Assembly (NCBI GenBank): GCA_949127695.1
Contig: CASBQH010000413.1
Span: 1-12,719 of the forward strand
Direction of reading: 5' to 3'
DNA from: Synechococcales cyanobacterium PMM_0073
Lineage (GTDB): Bacteria; Cyanobacteriota; Cyanobacteriia; Elainellales; Elainellaceae
DNA length: 12,719 nt
Shown in pieces: positions 6,677-12,719 of this stretch. The position numbers and the translations under genes were made by a program. How positions within the stretch are numbered: position 1 is the stretch's first letter; the number at the start of each line of letters is the position of its first letter. Under the pieces are notes generated by a model that made no database searches, was not told the origin of the DNA, and worked only from the letters and a program-made list of their open reading frames with translations.

Positions 6677-9055
6677 ATGCAATTTTCTCCTCTTGTGCTG
6701 GCAGCTTTGACTGCTTCGGCGGCGCTGGGCTTAGCAAATCCTGTCAAGGCTCAGGCAGAGCCATCCGCCCCCGACGCTGTTGCGGGTTTAAATCATGGCG
6801 AAACTGGAGCGGCAGCTTTCGGCTCCTTAACCTCTGGCCAAGTTGAAAGCATCAGGCTAGATGGCACAGATACCGCATCAAAGACAGCAGGGGAGCCAGA
6901 CGACCAGAGCATTCCCCCGACAGATCTCTCGACTCCAGCCGGAGCCGCGCCTGTGGCTCAAGACCCGCCTGACGGCTCGACAGCAGAGTCTGCGCCGATC
7001 GATCTAGATGCGCTACTCACAGAAGCCTCACTTGATCCCACGGCGGGCGATCCGCTGGCTCTAACGCCCGCTATCGAAACCTCGCAGGCCGCTCCAGCAC
7101 CAGATGCACCCGCCGGCGATTCCGCTCAGCCGCCCGCAGCCGACCCGCCCGTTCCGCCCGCATCTGCCCCACCCGCAGCCGTTCCAGGCAGTCCTCCGGC
7201 TCCGGCTCCCGAACCCAGAGTGCTAGTCTCAGAGGTGGTAGTAGAAGGTGCAGCCACGCCAGAACTTGAAGAAGAAGTTTACAACGCGATCCGAACGAGG
7301 CCGGGGCGCACCACGACTCGCTCTCAGCTCCAAGAAGATATCAATGCGGTGTTTTCGACCGGCTTCTTTTCCAACGTGCAGGCCATTCCCACCGACACGC
7401 CGCTGGGGGTGCAAGTCACGTTTGTGGTGCAGTCCAACCCCACGCTGAGGGAGGTGACGCTACAGGGTAGCTTGCTGTCAGTGCCTGACGAAAACGGTGA
7501 TTTGCCGCTGCTCGAATATCAAGGCGAGCAGGTGACGCTGCCGGCGGCGGTTGAACAAATTTTTGCGACTCAATATGGTGAGACGGCCAACCTCCGCGCC
7601 CTCCAATTGGGAATTGAGGCGCTGAACAAGCTCTATCAAGACAACGGCTATGTGCTAGCTCAGGTCGTTGCCGCGCCTCAAATTGGTGCAGATGGCACAG
7701 CAACCTTAGAAGTCGCAGAAGGCGAAATTGAGAGCATCAACATTCGGTTTTTTAACCGAGACGGCGAGGCGGTCAACGAAGATGGCGAGCCAATCCGCGG
7801 TCGGACGCGCCCCTTCATTATCACCCGCGAGTTTAACTCGGAGCCGGGAGATGTCTTTAACCAAACCCTGATCCAGCGCGATCTTCAGCGTGCCTTTGCG
7901 CTGGGAATCTTTGAGGACTTAAATATTGCGCTCAATCCCGGCCAAGACCCGCGCAAGGTTGACGTAGTCATTAACACCACCGAGCGGCGCACTGGCTCTC
8001 TGGCCGCCAGCGCCGGGGTTAGCTCCACCAGCGGTCTGTTTGGGGCAGTCAGCCTGCAAGAGCAGAACCTGGGCGGCAACAACCAGCGGCTCAACGCCGA
8101 GATTCAGGTGGGCCAGCGGGATATTCTGTTTGACCTCAGCTTCACCGATCCCTGGATTGCTACCGATCCCTACCGCACCTCCTATACCGTCAATGCCTTC
8201 GGGCGTCAGTCAATTTCGCTGGTGTTTGACGGCGGCGACGACGAGATTACGCTACCCAACGGCGACCGTCCCCGCATCCGGCGATTTGGCGGTGGCATTA
8301 GCTTTACCCGACCGCTGGAGAATAACTGGCGCGCCTCGCTGGGGCTTCAGTATCAGAACATTGCGGTGATCGACCGCGATGGCACCATTACCCCTAGAGA
8401 TGAGTTTGGCAATCTGCTCAGCTACAATCGCTCCGGGGTCGATAATGTCGCTACCTTGCAGTTTTCGGCCTCGCAGGATCGGCGCAACGACCCGGTGCAG
8501 ACTACGAGCGGCTCCGTGCTGCGGCTGAGCACTGAGCAGTCACTGGGGCTGAGCAGCCTGTTTTACAATCGCCTGCGCGGCAGCTACAGCTACTTTATTC
8601 CGGTACGACTGCTCCAGTTCACCAGCGGCTGTCAGCAAGATCGCCCCACGCCCAGCGAATGTCCGCAGGCGCTGGCCTTTAATGTGCAGGGTGGCACAAT
8701 TCTGGGCGACTTCCCGCCCTATGAAGCCTTCTCGCTGGGCGGTACAGACTCGGTGCGAGGCTATGATGGGGGCGAGCTGGCCAGCGGCAAGAGCTATCTG
8801 CAAGGCACGATTGAATATCGGTTCCCGGTGTTCAGCATTGTCAGCGGCGCTCTGTTCTTAGATGCAGGTAGCGACTTGGGATCAGGCAGTCAGGTGCAGG
8901 GCGACCCGGCGGGAATTCGCGGCAAGCCCGGATCTGGATTTGGCTACGGCGTCGGGATTCGCGTCCAGTCACCGCTCGGCCAGATTCGAGTAGACTATGC
9001 AATCAATGACGATGGAGAAAATCGGATTCACTTTGGAATCGGCGAGCGGTTCTAG
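6677..9055 (+). CDS. bamA: Outer-membrane protein assembly factor BamA / Omp85
   Basis: BamA is the central subunit of the machine that folds and inserts beta-barrel proteins into the outer membrane. From the ATG at 6677 the product has 792 residues. A signal peptide covers about 1-27 and ends in the signal peptidase pattern AQA. A low-complexity linker follows, with 17 prolines in residues 138-180. Three POTRA domains lie at about 181-254, 255-349 and 350-437, then a barrel to residue 792. The loop-6 VRGY motif is at 693-696, and the protein ends in Phe, as expected for a barrel assembly signal. Three POTRA domains suit cyanobacteria rather than proteobacteria, which have five. The frame is open upstream to GTG 6650, but that start would put an acidic, non-signal tail before the signal peptide; no start has a good ribosome site. 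lpxC follows 52 bases downstream. Confidence 0.94.
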   Translation: MQFSPLVLAALTASAALGLANPVKAQAEPSAPDAVAGLNHGETGAAAFGSLTSGQVESIRLDGTDTASKTAGEPDDQSIPPTDLSTPAGAAPVAQDPPDGSTAESAPIDLDALLTEASLDPTAGDPLALTPAIETSQAAPAPDAPAGDSAQPPAADPPVPPASAPPAAVPGSPPAPAPEPRVLVSEVVVEGAATPELEEEVYNAIRTRPGRTTTRSQLQEDINAVFSTGFFSNVQAIPTDTPLGVQVTFVVQSNPTLREVTLQGSLLSVPDENGDLPLLEYQGEQVTLPAAVEQIFATQYGETANLRALQLGIEALNKLYQDNGYVLAQVVAAPQIGADGTATLEVAEGEIESINIRFFNRDGEAVNEDGEPIRGRTRPFIITREFNSEPGDVFNQTLIQRDLQRAFALGIFEDLNIALNPGQDPRKVDVVINTTERRTGSLAASAGVSSTSGLFGAVSLQEQNLGGNNQRLNAEIQVGQRDILFDLSFTDPWIATDPYRTSYTVNAFGRQSISLVFDGGDDEITLPNGDRPRIRRFGGGISFTRPLENNWRASLGLQYQNIAVIDRDGTITPRDEFGNLLSYNRSGVDNVATLQFSASQDRRNDPVQTTSGSVLRLSTEQSLGLSSLFYNRLRGSYSYFIPVRLLQFTSGCQQDRPTPSECPQALAFNVQGGTILGDFPPYEAFSLGGTDSVRGYDGGELASGKSYLQGTIEYRFPVFSIVSGALFLDAGSDLGSGSQVQGDPAGIRGKPGSGFGYGVGIRVQSPLGQIRVDYAINDDGENRIHFGIGERF

Positions 9056-9096
9056 AGCAACTCTGATGGCCTCTAGTTTGGGGCAGACAGAAGGGT

Positions 9097-9102
9097 GAGG
9101 AG
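9097..9102 (+). promoter_or_regulatory. Ribosome binding site deciding the lpxC start
   Basis: GAGGAG lies five bases before the ATG at 9108. An in-frame GTG at 9102 overlaps this site and would add only two residues, so the ATG is the better start, although AAGGG at 9091-9095 could serve the GTG. Confidence 0.55.
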
Positions 9103-9107
9103 TGGAT

Positions 9108-10010
9108 ATGACGGCTGTAGGTGAGCAGACAGCTTCGCAGAGGCTAGCGTTGGGGGTAGCTCAGCAGAGCTTAGCATCAGGGTTTGAACGATCTGGCGTT
9201 GGTCTGCACAGCGGTGAATCGGTGCGGCTGCGCGTCTTGCCTGCTCCAGTTGGCGCAGGGCGCTATTTTGTACGGGTAGATCTGCCCGATCAGCCCCAAA
9301 TTCCGGCGCAGCTCGCGGCAGTTTACCAGACCCGGCTTTCCACCGAGCTGCGCCATCACGCAGCCTCAGTCCGCACGGTTGAGCATCTGCTGGCTGCCTT
9401 AGCGGCACTGGGGATCGACAATGCCCGGATCGAAATCGATGGGGTGGAAGTGCCGCTGCTGGACGGCTCGGCGCAAGGCTGGGTGGAGGCGATTCAGCAG
9501 GCTGGCTGGGTTGCTCAGCCGCAGCCGCGCCCGATCCGCAGGCTGAGTCAGCCGATTTGGCTCCAGTCTGGCGATGCCTTTGTGGCCGCATTGCCTGCTG
9601 CGGCGCTGCGCTTTACCTACGGCATTGACTTTGAGCTGGCGGCAATTGGCAATCAGTGGCAGAGCTGGGCACCAGAGGCTTTAAGCCCGGACGCTAGGGG
9701 AGAGGACAGCTTTGCCGCCGCCATTGCGCCAGCGCGCACCTTTGGGCTGGCGCATCAGCTAGAGGCACTGCGGCAGCAGGGGCTAATTCGAGGCGGCAGC
9801 CTGGACAATGCCCTGGTTTGTGACGAGTCTGGCTGGTTAAATCCACCGCTGAGATTTTCAAATGAGCCAGTGCGTCATAAACTTTTAGACTTAGTAGGTG
9901 ATTTAAGCCTGCTGGGAGATTTCCCGGTCGCTCATTTTCTAGCCTATAAGGCGAGCCATGAGCTGCATCTGCGGCTGGCTCAACAGCTAGACCGCTGCTT
10001 GAGCCATTAG
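9108..10010 (+). CDS. lpxC: UDP-3-O-acyl-N-acetylglucosamine deacetylase
   Basis: LpxC removes the acetyl group from UDP-3-O-acyl-GlcNAc, the committed step of lipid A synthesis, using zinc. The product has 300 residues, the usual length. Zinc ligands are visible as His93 in TVEHLLAAL, with the catalytic Glu92 beside it, and as His257 and Asp261 in [10 protein letters not shown]. The conserved general-acid histidine is His284 in ASHELHL. These match Aquifex positions 78, 79, 238, 242 and 265 with steady offsets. The early GVGLHSGE segment is also typical. An alternative GTG start two codons upstream is possible. The gene lies 52 bases after bamA and 67 before fabZ, as in other cyanobacteria. 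I see no promoter or terminator in either gap, so one transcript with its neighbours is likely. Confidence 0.97.
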   Translation: MTAVGEQTASQRLALGVAQQSLASGFERSGVGLHSGESVRLRVLPAPVGAGRYFVRVDLPDQPQIPAQLAAVYQTRLSTELRHHAASVRTVEHLLAALAALGIDNARIEIDGVEVPLLDGSAQGWVEAIQQAGWVAQPQPRPIRRLSQPIWLQSGDAFVAALPAAALRFTYGIDFELAAIGNQWQSWAPEALSPDARGEDSFAAAIAPARTFGLAHQLEALRQQGLIRGGSLDNALVCDESGWLNPPLRFSNEPVRHKLLDLVGDLSLLGDFPVAHFLAYKASHELHLRLAQQLDRCLSH

Positions 10011-10077
10011 GCTGCTGGTAGAGTTTCTTGTAATATCCGCTCAACTTCGCTGTTGTATTCCTAACAAAACTTTACTC

Positions 10078-10593
10078 ATGGCAATTTTGACAGATGTCCA
10101 TACGCTCCCAACCACTGCTGCCTTGAATTCGGAGCCAGATCAGACTGCTGATCAAACAACTGTATTTGACATTAATGACATCCACCGACTGCTGCCGCAC
10201 CGCTATCCGTTCTCGCTAGTCGATCGGATCATTCAATATGTGCCCGCCAAGCTTGCAGTCGGGATCAAAAACGTCACGTTTAACGAGCCGCATTTTCAAG
10301 GGCATTTTCCGGGACGTCCGCTGATGCCGGGGGTGCTGATCGTGGAGGCGATGGCGCAGGTGGGCGGCATTGTGCTGGCTCAAATGCCAGAATTTCCAGA
10401 AAATGGTCTGTTCATGTTTGTCGGCATTGACAAAGTTCGCTTCCGGCGGCCTGTTGTCCCTGGCGATCAGCTGGTTATGACGCTAGAGCTGCTCTCAATT
10501 AAGCGGCGGCGCTTTGGCTATATGCAGGGGCGCGCCGAAGTGGACGGTCAGCTAGCCGCTGAAGGTGAGCTGATGTTTTCGGTCGTAGACTAG
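10078..10593 (+). CDS. fabZ: 3-hydroxyacyl-[acyl-carrier-protein] dehydratase FabZ
   Basis: FabZ dehydrates 3-hydroxyacyl-ACP to trans-2-enoyl-ACP in type II fatty acid synthesis. The product has 171 residues with a hot-dog fold. The catalytic pair is His76 in [11 protein letters not shown] and Glu90 in VEAMAQ, 14 residues apart as in other FabZ proteins. The conserved LLPHRYPF entry motif lies at about 38-45. An N-terminal tail of about 30 residues, polar and rich in Thr and Asp, precedes the core and makes the protein longer than the usual 145-150; I recall similar tails in other cyanobacteria. No ribosome site stands before the ATG. Its place between lpxC and lpxA fits the family role, because 3-hydroxyacyl-ACP is both the FabZ substrate and the LpxA acyl donor, so joint expression would help balance phospholipid and lipid A production. 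Confidence 0.97.
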   Translation: MAILTDVHTLPTTAALNSEPDQTADQTTVFDINDIHRLLPHRYPFSLVDRIIQYVPAKLAVGIKNVTFNEPHFQGHFPGRPLMPGVLIVEAMAQVGGIVLAQMPEFPENGLFMFVGIDKVRFRRPVVPGDQLVMTLELLSIKRRRFGYMQGRAEVDGQLAAEGELMFSVVD

Positions 10594-10607
10594 CCGGTTG
10601 GCAATGC

Positions 10608-10632
10608 TGAGCTTTAGTTCTGGTTAGGCTCA
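10608..10632 (+). other. Weak hairpin in the fabZ-lpxA gap
   Basis: TGAGCTT (10608-10614) can pair with AGGCTCA (10626-10632) through one G-U pair, leaving an 11-base loop. No T run follows directly, so it is not a standard terminator. It could slow transcription or protect an mRNA end between fabZ and lpxA, but a stem of this size may be chance. Confidence 0.25.
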
Positions 10633-10671
10633 TTTCTCAAGTCCTGTTTCCTTGCTTCTACCTTTTTTACC

Positions 10672-11496
10672 TTGACTACTCTTATCCATCCCACTGCTGT
10701 GATTCATCCCCGTGCCGAGCTGCATCCAACGGTGCAGGTGGGAGCCTATGCGGTGATTGGAGAGCGAGTTAAGGTCGGGCCGGGTACGGTGATTGGGCAT
10801 CATGCCGTGATTGACGGCTGGACAGAAATTGGCGACCGCAACCAGATTTTTCCGGGTGCGGCGATTGGACTAGAGCCACAAGATCGTAAATATGACGGTT
10901 CGCCCAGTCTGGTCAAAATTGGCGATGACAATTTGATCCGCGAATATGTCACGATTAACCGCGCTACCGGGGCAGGAGAAGCCACCGTGCTGGGCAACCG
11001 CAACCTGCTGATGGCCTATGTACATATCGGCCACAACTGCCAGATTGAAGATCGGGTGATTATTTCTAACAGCACTTCATTGGCGGGGCATATTCGGGTA
11101 GAGTCTCGTGCCACGATTAGCGGCGTTTTGGGCATCCATCAGTTTGTGCAGATTGGGCGGCTGGCCATGGTCGGCGGCATGAGCCGGATTAACCGCGACG
11201 TGCCGCCCTATATGCTGGTGGAAGGCAATCCGGCCAGAGTCCGGGCGCTCAACAAAGTGGGGCTACAGCGAGCCGGACTGGCCGAAGAATCGAGTGGCCA
11301 GACTCTGCTGGCGCTGAAAAAAGCCTTTCGCATTCTCTACCGCTCCAGCCTGCCCCTGGAGCAAGCCCTAGAGCAGCTCGATCTGCTGAGTGATCATGAA
11401 CCCATTGGCCACCTGCGGCAGTTTTTGACGCTGAGCCTGGGTGCAAATCGACGCGGGCTAATTCCTGGCAAGCGCAAGGCCAGAGACGATGAGTAA
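10672..11496 (+). CDS. lpxA: Acyl-ACP--UDP-N-acetylglucosamine O-acyltransferase
   Basis: LpxA moves a 3-hydroxyacyl chain from ACP to the 3-OH of UDP-GlcNAc, the first step of lipid A synthesis in the cytoplasm. The product has 274 residues. The first part is built of hexapeptide repeats that form a left-handed beta helix, and the last 75 or so residues are helical. The catalytic base is His121 in AYVHIGHNC, matching E. coli His125. Gly169 in MVGGMS aligns with E. coli Gly173, the residue setting acyl length, which suggests a C14-like or longer chain rather than C10. The start is TTG: the conserved N-terminus begins there and the first in-frame ATG is past residue 110. No ribosome site is visible; the upstream stretch is pyrimidine-rich. 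The stop lies inside the lpxB start region (8-base overlap). lpxD is not in this window. Confidence 0.97.
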   Translation: MTTLIHPTAVIHPRAELHPTVQVGAYAVIGERVKVGPGTVIGHHAVIDGWTEIGDRNQIFPGAAIGLEPQDRKYDGSPSLVKIGDDNLIREYVTINRATGAGEATVLGNRNLLMAYVHIGHNCQIEDRVIISNSTSLAGHIRVESRATISGVLGIHQFVQIGRLAMVGGMSRINRDVPPYMLVEGNPARVRALNKVGLQRAGLAEESSGQTLLALKKAFRILYRSSLPLEQALEQLDLLSDHEPIGHLRQFLTLSLGANRRGLIPGKRKARDDE

Positions 11497-12709
11497 AGTC
11501 CGCTTGTTCATCAGCACGGGCGAAGTCTCTGGCGATCTGCAAGGAGCCATGCTGATTGCGGCTTTACGGCAGCAGGCGGCGGCAACCGGCCTCGATCTAG
11601 AAATTTTGGCCTTGGGGGGCGAGCGGATGCGGCAGGCCGGCGCGACTCTGCTGGCTGACACCAGCGCAATCGGCTCAATTGGCCTGTTTGAGTCCCTGCC
11701 CTATATTTGGGCCAGTCATCAAATTCAGCGGCGAGTGCAGCAGTTTCTGCGCCAGCAGCCGCCTGACTTGGTGGTGATGATTGACTACTTTGCCCCCAAT
11801 CTCAGCCTGGGTCGCTTTTTGCGACAGCAGTTTCCCAAGCTGCCTACGGTCTACTACATTGCTCCCCAAGAGTGGGTCTGGTCGCTCAGTCCACGCAATA
11901 CCCAGCAAATTCTGGCAGTGACCGATCAGCTGTTGGCGATTTTTCCGGCAGAGGCGGCCTACTATCAGCAGCATGGAGCGCAGGTGAACTGGGTGGGGCA
12001 TCCGCTGCTTGATCGGCTGCAAGCTGCTCCCAGTCGTGCCCAGGCGCGCCAGCAGCTCGGCATTGCCCCAGATGCCATGGCCGTAGCCCTAATCCCGGCC
12101 TCGCGCCAGCAGGAATTGCGCTATATTTTGCCCGTAATGCTGGCAGCGGCTCGCCAGATGCAGGCGAAGCTGCCGCAGCTCCAGTTTTGGCTACCTGTGT
12201 CGCTGGAGCGCTACTGGCAGCCGATTCAGCAGGCGCTGCGGCAGGCAGGGCTAGAGGCTCAGCTAGTGCCAATTTATCAGGCGGGGCAGCCCAGCTCGCA
12301 GACGGTGATTGCGGCGGCTGATCTGGTGCTGGCTAAATCAGGCACGGTCAACCTAGAAACCGCGCTGCTCAACGTGCCCCAAGTCGTGATGTATCGGGTC
12401 AATCCGCTCACCGCCTGGATCGCTGAGCATCTGCTCAAGTTTTCGACGCCGTTTGTCTCGCCGCCTAATCTGGTGATGATGGAGAGCATTGTGCCAGAAT
12501 TTTTGCAGCGACAGGCTCAGCCTGAGGCAATTGCCGCCACTGCCCTAGAGCTACTGCTCCAGCCTGAGCGCCAGCTACAGATGCGAAACCACTATCAGCA
12601 GATGCAGCAGCGGCTGGGCGAACCGGGCGTCTGTGCGCGCGCCGCCGCCGCCATTTTGCAGCAGCTACAGGCATCTCCTGCCGCAACAGCTGCCCATCTA
12701 AGCCGATAG
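11489..12709 (+). CDS. lpxB: Lipid-A-disaccharide synthase
   Basis: LpxB, a GT19 glycosyltransferase, joins UDP-2,3-diacylglucosamine and lipid X into the lipid A disaccharide at the inner face of the plasma membrane. The product has 406 residues, somewhat longer than E. coli LpxB (382). Family motifs appear in order: STGEVSGD (9-16), VMIDYFAPN with Asp99 at the position of the essential E. coli Asp98, IAPQEWVWS, NWVGHPLLD, IPASRQQEL and LAKSGTVNLE. The C-terminal tail is rich in Gln and Ala. The ATG overlaps the end of lpxA by eight bases (ATGAGTAA), with AAGG nine bases upstream, so translation is probably coupled to lpxA. The gene is complete, ending ten bases before the window edge. It is the last visible lpx gene; lpxD, lpxH and lpxK would have to be elsewhere if present. 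Confidence 0.97.
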   Translation: MSKVRLFISTGEVSGDLQGAMLIAALRQQAAATGLDLEILALGGERMRQAGATLLADTSAIGSIGLFESLPYIWASHQIQRRVQQFLRQQPPDLVVMIDYFAPNLSLGRFLRQQFPKLPTVYYIAPQEWVWSLSPRNTQQILAVTDQLLAIFPAEAAYYQQHGAQVNWVGHPLLDRLQAAPSRAQARQQLGIAPDAMAVALIPASRQQELRYILPVMLAAARQMQAKLPQLQFWLPVSLERYWQPIQQALRQAGLEAQLVPIYQAGQPSSQTVIAAADLVLAKSGTVNLETALLNVPQVVMYRVNPLTAWIAEHLLKFSTPFVSPPNLVMMESIVPEFLQRQAQPEAIAATALELLLQPERQLQMRNHYQQMQQRLGEPGVCARAAAAILQQLQASPAATAAHLSR

Positions 12710-12719
12710 TCCAGCGCCC

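Noticed and set aside
9073..9591. 172-codon minus-strand open frame across the start of lpxC
   Set aside because: Its composition is that of an antisense shadow, and lpxC in the other direction has a complete set of catalytic residues.
1..12719. HIP1 octamer (GCGATCGC) frequent in many cyanobacteria
   Set aside because: I saw none by eye (nearest is GCGATCGT near 374). Some cyanobacterial lineages lack HIP1 enrichment, so absence neither refutes the assignment nor counts as a finding without a whole-genome count.

Overview
This window looks like core chromosome of a cyanobacterium with a moderately high G+C content. The main evidence is the gene order purC, bamA/omp85, lpxC, fabZ, lpxA, lpxB, which is a known cyanobacterial arrangement (I recall the same omp85-lpx order around alr2269 in Nostoc). 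The Omp85 protein also has the cyanobacterial plan: a Pro/Ala-rich linker, three POTRA domains and a barrel. I cannot name the genus. By eye I saw no rRNA, tRNA, CRISPR array, transposase, integrase or phage gene.

Layout: (1) 1-1551, minus strand. A PlsC-type glycerolipid acyltransferase runs off the left edge and begins at a TTG codon. Upstream of it lies a complete pirin-family gene with all four metal ligands. Short tandem repeats fill the gap between them. (2) 1552-1812, a divergent intergenic region without a credible gene, carrying two small inverted repeats. (3) 1813-5677, plus strand. A tight three-gene surface-polysaccharide unit: a GT4 glycosyltransferase, a WbaP-like polyprenyl-phosphate sugar-1-phosphate transferase, and an O-antigen ligase/polymerase-family membrane protein. 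(4) 5793-6533, purC, a purine biosynthesis gene placed between the two envelope blocks. (5) 6677-12709, plus strand. bamA, lpxC, fabZ, lpxA and lpxB, spaced like an operon, with lpxA and lpxB overlapping by 8 bases.

How the genes work together: the lpx genes build the lipid A disaccharide. FabZ uses the same 3-hydroxyacyl-ACP pool that feeds LpxA. BamA inserts outer-membrane barrel proteins. The upstream unit would load the first sugar phosphate on a lipid carrier, add a further sugar, and polymerise the glycan or transfer it to an acceptor, possibly the lipid A made by the downstream block. The acyltransferase belongs to glycerolipid synthesis, so most of the window concerns the cell envelope.

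I found no convincing undescribed system. The points that merit a second look are small: the tandem repeats upstream of the acyltransferase and of bamA, the small palindromes between the divergent genes, a two-cysteine turn in BamA, and the placement of a polysaccharide unit next to the lipid A operon. Several start codons are non-ATG or ambiguous, and these are explained per gene.
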